DNA of 12,700 bases. Origin: Ichthyophonus hoferi. Taxonomy: Eukaryota > Opisthokonta > Ichthyosporea > Ichthyophonida > Ichthyophonidae. The notes under the pieces are model-generated. The model saw only the letters and a program-made list of their open reading frames with translations. It was not told where the DNA came from and made no database searches. The stretch spans positions 1 to 12,700 of the forward strand of contig NAOQ01001006.1 of NCBI GenBank assembly GCA_002751075.1, read 5' to 3'. Numbering within the stretch: position 1 is the stretch's first letter; the number at the start of each line of letters is the position of its first letter. Both the position numbers and the translations under genes were made by a program. Below are positions 1 through 9,000 of the stretch, piece by piece.

Positions 1-2959
1 GCCAACTAAGCAGATTAAATAATTCAATAGAGCGAAGCAATGAGTTCCAGCATAAACCTGAATCAGAATTCTAATAAATGCTAATTGGTTTTCTCTGTGA
101 ATGTAAATTATATCAAAACAATTAAATCGCTAAAATAATAAAAATCATATCTATTAGATAAATGTATGTTCATGATCTTTGCAAGGTCCCGGGCATGTCG
201 ATTGTGTGTTTCATGGCTAAATCTATGAACATGCTAACTATCCGGATTGGCTTGTGTTTTAGACGAGTGATTTCACGGCACCCAGAAGCGTATCAAAAGT
301 GCTTGACTTAGAAGTAATGTGTTACTGGCAGCTCATGTACTTACTGCATAGAGGTGTGATAACCTCTGGGGGCCATATAGATCTTACCGTTTAGATGTCT
401 TTTTGATATAGATTTTTGAGTGAATTACCGAGTACCTTTCACTGCGCTATTTGTATTGGTTGATATATATAGCTACTTGGAATTGAAGTTGAAGCTCATT
501 AGGTAATTAGATAATTGGCGGTCAACATATTTATAAGTAGATATTTTATCCTATCCAACAAAAATTGCTTCGGTATAATTAGATTAGTATGCCAATTGGA
601 TCGAGGCTCATCGTTTCAGATAGTCTGTGGATGAGGGTTCCTCTAGAATATACGAATGATATCAGATGAAGGAGAAGGAAGCTTGCGGATTGATGATGCC
701 CGCTGGGTCGGGAAAGCCTGATACATTGGAGTCCGCTAGTTTCCCTTAAATCGGTAGATAAGATAACTTTGGTTTTCTTATCTACTCTCATGGACCGAAT
801 AATGATCTTAAGAGTTATAAGTAGAGAGCATTTAGAACTCTTTCTGGCTATAATTTTGTTAAGTGTCAAATCAAAAGCAAATATAATAACCAATGCTCAA
901 ACTAGAAAATGAAAAACTTACTGATAATTTTTTAGATCTACTGACGTAGTATCCTGCATTACGGCATCTATGAGAAAATTGAATTTGGAAGACGTATCTG
1001 ACTTAGAATAGAAGAACTCCAAAATTAGGTACCTTTATTAGACCTTAGTTAGTACTAGCACAGCTAGCATTGTTTCACATTAAGTAGGTCTACCTAGTTA
1101 GGAGTTGTTTGATGTACGGTAACTGTTTTGGACTAACTACTGATAATATTCGAATTGAGTTGGCTACAATAATAAATTCAACCCAGTTAATCTGGTGCTA
1201 AATCTGATTTGCTACGTGTTAACAGTATGTAACACCAGCATTGTAGTATTGTTTCAGATTTATACTACTCTAACTTAACTTATATATGCAAATAATAATA
1301 GATAATAATGTATATTGGTATAGTATTTGCCTCGCTAATAAACTATACAAGGATCCAACAATATTGCTTTCGGAAAGCAGTCCTGGTATCGTTTGATATT
1401 GTGGAATTTAGATCAATTAAGCATTAGTCTAGACTTTGAGATTGTGATCGTGATCTCCTTGATTATATGCATGATAATGTTTTCGATTGTAACAATAATG
1501 TTAACAAAAAGGCAAGGCTATTGCCGTAAAGTGTATCAAAAGGGGTTAGATTCACTGAGCCTGTCGATCCAAATATATCGATAAAGGCAAAGCCGAGATC
1601 AATCAATATCCAATAGGTGTAGTCTCGTCGGGTAAATGGATGTCAGACGCGGTAGATTTTTCAGCCAGAAGGAACTGCAACCTTCATTATCTTATAGATT
1701 CTCACGGATCAGGCACGGGTGATGGGAGTTAGTAAAAGTCTGCGCTTGGGTAAAATGTTGTCTTTGGAAGACCTTAACATTCAGGTTCTAGTCGTACCTT
1801 AATAATAACAAATGAAGATTTTTACTAAGAGTGGAAGCTGTATTTATTTGGGTTTGTAACTTCCGGTCATTAATACAGACTTGATTTGGTTATATAGAGG
1901 CGACCGAAGCGACAAGCCGGCAGTTAATTGTTATTACCATAAAAACTGAGCTAAGCATGCGATGTTAAGCATACATTGCAATCTTAATACCTCTTACTAT
2001 ATTTTTTCACTTGAATTTTACCTATGCGCCAGTCCGGAGTTGAACCAATGTATGCGGAGCACCGGTTGCTATACTCGAACACCACCTTGCTTAAAACTAG
2101 ATTATTTTCCTAATATCTATTATTCTTTACATGCATTCAAATGAAATACTCTATAAACTTCAAACAAATCATTATGAATGTTTATATGTACGTGATATAG
2201 TGATAAAGTCTTACCCACAATAAAAATATTAATGTACTACAGGTTATGATATCCTGCGGTCTTAAGTGTTTCTTCCTACATCAATAGAGGTTACGCAACT
2301 GCTTGGAAGTACTATATTGGATGCGTCATGAATTAGAGGTACACAAAACTGGCTTGAGATTCAAAATAATGGCATTAATCTTTATGAATCATACATATTG
2401 GTTTTAACTCTTCTTATGATAGGTAGAGCAGAGGTATGTGTTTTCTTTTTTAATGCTTAAACAGAGCGCCACAGGTATTAGATTGAGAGTCGTAACTTTA
2501 AATGAAATTTAATAAATAAAATTTAATAAATGAAAATAAAAAGCTAAAACTATACATTAATATTTCTACGCCACGATTACTAAAGAAAAAATACACAAAG
2601 ATTAATTAAACGGAAATGCATATATTGATATTGAAAATAGAAACAAACCGATAATGAACCAATTATGAAGGCACTTCACACAAATACATTGTGTTCGTTT
2701 TATCATGTTCACATAAATATTTAAAATTACATTATGGCATACCTACGTTTTTCAACCTTTATATCATCTCGTTAAAAAATTAATTCCCATAGTTTATGGG
2801 CACATTCAACCTCAGCATGAGTACTCCACCTGAAAATATGACTGGAGTAATAAAAAAAAAGTTAACCAAACAGATTGGCTCAGATCCATAGGCTATTTTT
2901 TAAAAGTTACCAGCCAATTACCAGGACCCTCCTAAAGGCTTCAAGACATCCTATTGGTT
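1..2959. other. No recognised gene: 3' flank and probable decayed sequence
   Basis: Base composition is somewhat more balanced than in the introns. Several short open stretches exist (minus 579-893, plus 1393-1584, plus 195-311, plus 1962-2144), but none shows a recognisable motif, a start context or splice partners. The 1393-1584 stretch encodes one hydrophobic segment, plausibly by chance. About 2400-2959 should contain the 3' UTR and poly(A) site of the SLMAP-like gene; no AATAAA was found on the minus strand close to the stop. Confidence 0.4.
2506..2533. repeat. Short AT tandem duplication
   Basis: AAATTTAATAAAT is present twice in direct succession, separated by a few A/T bases, in the 3' flank of the SLMAP-like gene. 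Confidence 0.7.
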
Positions 2960-3090
2960 CTACATGACGATACAATTCTTTTTATGTTCGCCTTTTTCGT
3001 TGACTTCATTCTTTCCCGTAGGGGAAGTTTGTAAATTTTCATTGCCAGATTGGCCGGAGGACAACATAGCTGACTCATGTTTACGAGTAG
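2960..3090 (-). CDS. SLMAP: SLMAP-like terminal exon 12 (residues 455-497) ending in a CaaX box
   Basis: TTATCTTAG| acceptor takes up the phase 1 codon left by exon 11 (G|CT, Ala). 42 further codons, TRKHESAMLSSGQSGNENL onward, lead to HKKNCIVM and a TAG stop at 2962-2960. Cys494 is four residues from the end, followed by two aliphatic residues and Met, the pattern recognised by protein farnesyltransferase, with Lys-Lys just before it. No hydrophobic tail helix is present in this exon. Confidence 0.75.
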
Positions 3091-6000
3091 CTAAGATAAC
3101 AATAGGGATTGGTAGGTAGGGTTAGATAAGCGGAAAATATTATATTATTAAATGTGTTATAATAAGGGCTATAAACACAAGAAAAAGCCAGGGAAGACAT
3201 GTATATCTTCAATGAAGAAATACGTTGTCAACACATACGCTTCAAATATGTATGTTATAATATAAGATCCCTATCTATACAGTAGCTTTAAAATATATAT
3301 TTTTAATATATTAACAGAAAACACAGTCGATTGGTTATATACATGGACTGAAAACAAAAAGAAGAAGAAAAAAACACAAATCAAGAAAGACAATACTGAT
3401 AAATATCCTGAAGAGAAAGAAGGTGTGAAAGTATATATGAGGATAGATACGGGTATGATGGTTGTATATATATGATGGTAGAGATATACGCATACAGAGA
3501 ATGTGGTAGAAGGGAGAAAAAGAATATAAATAGAAAGATACGGAGAAAAAGACAAGATGAATATACACATATCATATATATAATAGTACATACATACAAA
3601 AAGAAAAAAAGGGAAAAATAATATAGATAGAAAGGTATGTCCCTCCCCCTGTGCCTCTCTCTTATCTTTACCTTTAATCGCTATCCCTTTAGTAGGCTGT
3701 GACTTTTCCACAACTGCGTCAGGCGTTTTGGGAGTTTGCGATAAAGGCATTGTTGCTGTCTCTTTGTGTTGAAGTGTATCTGTTGGTGCTGTATCCTTCT
3801 CACCTTCCATAGTAGGTATAAATTGTACCCCGTCCTCTTTAGTCACCACAGCGGCAAGTTCTATCACCCATTTTTCAGGGGCCTTTTTAGATATTTCATC
3901 CGGTTTAGATGGGTTCTTTGCAATTTCAGAAATTTTGTGGGGTGGTATCTCAGGTGGTATCTCAGGTGCCTCTAATCCGCCTACTAGTTGTGAGTTAGAT
4001 TGCATGACTGAACGAGGGGGTGCAGGAGACATATCTGGGGTCCTTACATGGTCTTTAATTTTAATCAATAGGTTTTTCGTCTGTACGGCGGAAGGGGAAC
4101 AGAGGAATAGAGAGGTAGAGTGGAAGGCATAAGAAAAGCGGCAATATTTAACCAATCCAATGTGTTGTTCTGCTAGTAATGTAGAAGGTGCACAAAAACA
4201 CGTGTATATATGCTGGGTCTAGTGTCCTATATCTTATCCATCATATATTCATAAGGCTAAAAAGGGAAATGCTTCTATAAAAGGAATTGTTGGATTGGAT
4301 GTATTTAAAAATATATTATACTAAAATATAAACATAAGTAAATTAAAACAGGTAAACGATTGGATATTTGACTGATCGTTATATGAACGAACAATATACA
4401 ATATATTATTAACCATAAATTATTTCTGACCAAAATAAAGCATGGGAAATCTAACATGGATATGACAAAGAATAAGTAACAGGAAAAAGAAGGAAAGAAA
4501 GAAAAGTAGAATAGAACCAAAACATCAGGAGATAAACCGGGAAAAGAAAGGTTGATAGATAAAGAGCAAGGATATATAGATAAAAGAGCTATATACAGTT
4601 GCTAGACATGATTCGAGATGTGAGGCTTCAGCTTCGACGGTAGATAGATCTGGGCGGGCATTCAGTGCCTCGTTAGAATGATTCAGTTCATCTACTATAT
4701 GAGGATTATTAGATTCACTCTCGTTGAGGAGACAGACGAGTTCCTGTAGAGAAGGAAAGGGAGAAGTTGAGGATTAAGGGAAAAAGAGAGAAAGAAAGAG
4801 AGAAACACAATTGAAATTGGAAGTAAAAATATGGTTGGGCAGGCATGGGCTAGTATATTCAGTGTGCTCATCAATAACAGAGAATAACAAATATGATAGT
4901 AACCAATAAGAAGGAACCAATGAATAAATCACTTATAACTAAATCTGACTAGAATAATGCATAGACAAAAATAGATAGGCATAAGAATAGACAAGGATAG
5001 TTTTTTTTACCAAATAGAAGTAATGCATTAAAAAGAAAGCAGAGGGAAGATGCATGTATAATTATACAAGGTAATATACTTTATAATCCAATCGGGTCTG
5101 TACTTGCAGTCCTGTTAGTACTTCTGTCAGTGAAGTCATTTGCATGGCAAGGGCATCTGCTTCTTTGGCACTGTGCTATATATATATATATATATCATTA
5201 GAGATAATAGTGTCTAAATGTAAACCATTAATTGTACAGTGACTTTTGACAGTTGTATTAAGCAAGGTAACTAATATACCCCTTTGAAGTCCAAGCCAAA
5301 TTAAATTCTCCTCTTATGCTAGTCCAGGCGCTCCAATAAAACATAATTCCTTTTCCTTATAAATAGGGAATATTACTTTTATCCAGTCAATAAATAAAAT
5401 ATAATATAATAGGCAGAAAAGAAAAAATTATAATTGATATATTTCATTAGCTCGTCACAGCTCCTAAAATTGTAATATTTCACCAGTGTTGTCTTTCTAT
5501 CAACCAATCATATCACCACCTTAATACTCTCATAAAGAAAAGAGAGGGAAGTGGAGTTGATGGGTTCACGTTCGCCTGGATCAGTAGAAGGCTGTAGTGA
5601 TTGCATTAGTATAATTAGTACATAGTAAGGTGCCTATCTATATGGGCATATATAAATATAATTGCTGAATACTCAAACTACTTCCCACAATAGTTATAAT
5701 TAAAGGACATGTTTATATTAAATCAAACAAAACACTGCATAGGGGCCTATATTAAATTTGAACAATACTACATCAGATAAAGTGTTAATATAGATACACT
5801 ATAATAGAAACAAAATTAGGGACTTGTTTTTTTTCTACATTTTAAGTATTTAGGATGACCGTTCCATATTTGGTATAACATTATATTTAGTATACTAGCC
5901 ACATTTAGTATATTGTTGTATTTTCAAAATCAGTGCAGTGTGCCAAGATATCTATCCACAAATAAGATTTGTTTACAATCACCATGGTAATGTAGATACG

Positions 6001-9000
6001 CCAATGAAAATGAAAGCTATCCTATAAGAGAGCGCAAAATATAAATAGGAGAGTGGAATAATAAAAAATTACTAACATGATCATCCGATTGTCTCTCTTG
6101 ACTAAGAACGGTAATTTCTTTTGTCAATGTATCATTCTGAATGGTCAGACGTTCTAGCTCTTCTCGCATTTTCTGTACAGTGAGGTATGATAGTATTAGT
6201 CTTAGGCCAGTAGTCATTGGCGTATTATCATGTTCTAATGGCATGATAGTGCAATATATAGTGTACTTGCCATAGTGAAATATGGATCATTGTGATTAGT
6301 AAGAACATTACTATCGAATGATTGATGAGTGTACTTGATTATATTCAACAAATAGACAGAAAAAGATGACCCAATACAAAATAAAATAGCGGAATGGCGA
6401 TTGAATGGGAGGCAATTAAATGGAAATAAAACGGGAATAAAATAAATGCATAGAGGTAGAAAGGAATCATACAGGAAAAATAAAAAGACAGAAATAAAAT
6501 AGGAAGAAGAGAGGATAGGTCGGAAAGATAAACAACCATCGTATAACCATACATAGCACCATGTCTACATATATGTATAGGCAGAAGGGGGGCTTCTAGT
6601 GGCATATGCGCAGAAATCAGTTAAATTATATATATATTATGATAGAAGAGATCTAATAGTGGATACTCCATATATAGCCCTTACCTGAATTTGATTCTTT
6701 AAGTCGCTATTAGTATCTTCGTGATCAGGATGCTCGCATTCCTAAAAAAAGAGGTAAAGGGTAGGGTAGGGTACGATAAGATAAGATGGGGTAAGATAGG
6801 ATAAGATAGGATAGGATATGGTAGGGTAGGGTAGGATATAATAGAATAGGGTAGAACAGGATAGGAGAGGGTAGGGTAGGTAGGATAATATAAGATAGAG
6901 TAGGATAGCATAGCATGGCATAAAATAAGATATAATCTAAGAAGCAACTATCCAATAATATTATACTATATAAGAGGTTCCACCAAACCTAATTCAGATT
7001 GGTCCTATTTAAATAGAAAAAAAATATATGTAGTCTCATACAACACTATCTATAATAGGTATAATTTTTAAAAGCCTCTACAATCTATCAATGAATATAC
7101 ATATAATATATCCATATATGCATGTGCACATAGATATACCTTTGAGTCTGATTCTTTATCCACAGATGCCACTAATTCTTCCTCCACAGCTACTTCAGAA
7201 CTGATAATAATAAAATGTTTGTGGGTGGGTGTAAAGGAGGTGTTAATCAGAATTGCATGCCTGGAGAGAGTATGCTTCGCATGGTATTTTTTTGATATTG
7301 ATAGGATAATTATTACTATGGATAAATACGTTAAGGTGTTGATAACATACATACATATATACACAACTACCACAGCTCATCTATCCCTTTCTTCCAAACT
7401 ATGTTTTTCTTAGTGAACCATAGTAAAACAAGGTGACTTACTCTATAGTAGTTTCAGTAGTGACATCCTCAATCGTAATAAGGGCCCTAATGCATGTGAT
7501 GGCTGATGGGGGTATATCTTAATGTAAGTATATAGATATATGTGTGTATGTGTAAGTAGGTGGGTGGGTGTGTTCACTGTCTCTATTGAACTATGTTCAC
7601 AGGCAGACATGCATACATACTATCATATATTGATGTATATTAAAGATGAGCATAACCATATCTGTGATTAAAAATCATTTCATCTCTCTATTCTCTACTT
7701 TTAATTTGTCAACGCACCTCCCCCCGTATCTCTCTTCCCATTGATCCCTTCCACACTATCCTGCTGTCTTGGTTACAGAAACATCTCCGCCTTTCTCTTC
7801 TTGTACATCTCTTTCTTTCTCTCTCCCTCTCTGTGAGTGTCTCTCACTCTATCTCTCCTTCCATCGCCTTCTTTCTTTACTCTCTCTCTACTATTAATAC
7901 AATTAACAATAAAAACACCAAAACCTTTAGCCAAAACAAAAAGGTAAAAAGTAATAGAAAAGCGATAACCAACCTCCTTCCTCTCTTAAAATATCATCAC
8001 CCAATTGCAGATGGTCACCCGTATGTAACTCCACCGGGTCACTCTCTTCCCCCGAGGCAGACAGTCTTACCCCATTCACTACCGTGCCGTTAGAGCTCCC
8101 TGTATCACGAATAAAAACCTATATATGTATATGTATATAGACGGATTAGTCTACTATCTCGTATTAAGAATATATGTTATGTTGTGTTATGCAGTTTTTA
8201 TATATGTTTGACTAGAATACGAAATTAATAAACTGTATAAAGCGTTATTTAAGCTTATTTTTTCAAAATGATTTAGTATTGTTTATTTTATATTATTAAT
8301 TCAGACTAATTATTTTGTATTATTAAATGTTATATTTATTCATTTTTTCGGTGGATTATTATTACAACATAATAGATTCATATAATCTTTGCCAATGTAT
8401 CCACTTACATTAAATTTTTAATTTTTAATTTAACTACTTAGAGATTTATCTAGAAACTACAATTATATGATGAACACCCTATTATATGCTACCAGTAATA
8501 ACAATTATGATATTTTTTTGTCGTTCTCTATTATGTTTATACTTTATACCCATATATATCTGGGTGTATGTACTTCATGTAACTATAAAAGTTAGGGAGA
8601 TGGAAGAACTCCTAAGAAAAATAATAAGAACAAACCAGTTCAGATAAATTATATTTGACATTCCACGACAATAGAGGACAATATAGGACCACATTAAATA
8701 TATTTTTAGAATTTTTTGCTAACATTAAAAATGCAAGTGATGCTAATTGCATTGGAAATTATTTGCAGAAACATTGTCAAATATTCTATAGCATTTATTT
8801 CTTACACTCTATCTTTCTTCAATAAAATAACCTCCTGTCTTTCCTAATAATATTACTATCATCACTAACATAACTGTAAAAAAATCATAAGTATGGAATA
8901 GAAAATGATATGATTAATAGTGTACTGGACAGTGAAAAAAAAGACCACAAAGCTCTCAATTTTTTGTTATAAATGATACATTGCTTAGGCCAATTATTAT

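Noticed and set aside
579-893. 104-codon minus-strand open frame
   Set aside because: No motif, no splice partners, low-complexity composition at both ends and a non-ATG start; consistent with chance in this region.
1393-1584. 63-codon plus-strand frame with one hydrophobic segment
   Set aside because: Starts at TTG, is AT-biased, has no family features and no neighbouring exons; one hydrophobic stretch is expected from T-rich codons.
3335-3599. Two further hydrophobic minus-strand frames within intron 11
   Set aside because: Shadows of a pyrimidine-rich tract that has few stops in any frame.
6173-6244. Upstream extension of exon 7 (MPLEHDNTPM...)
   Set aside because: The frame is open, but no in-phase acceptor precedes it, while the CACTGTACAG acceptor with a branch-like CTAATAC sits inside it.
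6753-6930. Interstitial telomere repeat
   Set aside because: Units are GGGTA, GGATA and AGATA mixtures, not TTAGGG or another regular telomere hexamer.
6699-6955. Minus-strand frames reading repeated YPTLPYPILS-like peptides
   Set aside because: Direct translations of the GGGTA/GGATA tandem tract inside an intron, not genes.
7833-8093. 86-codon plus-strand frame
   Set aside because: Antisense to the FHA exon 3 and the C/T-rich part of intron 3; no motif.
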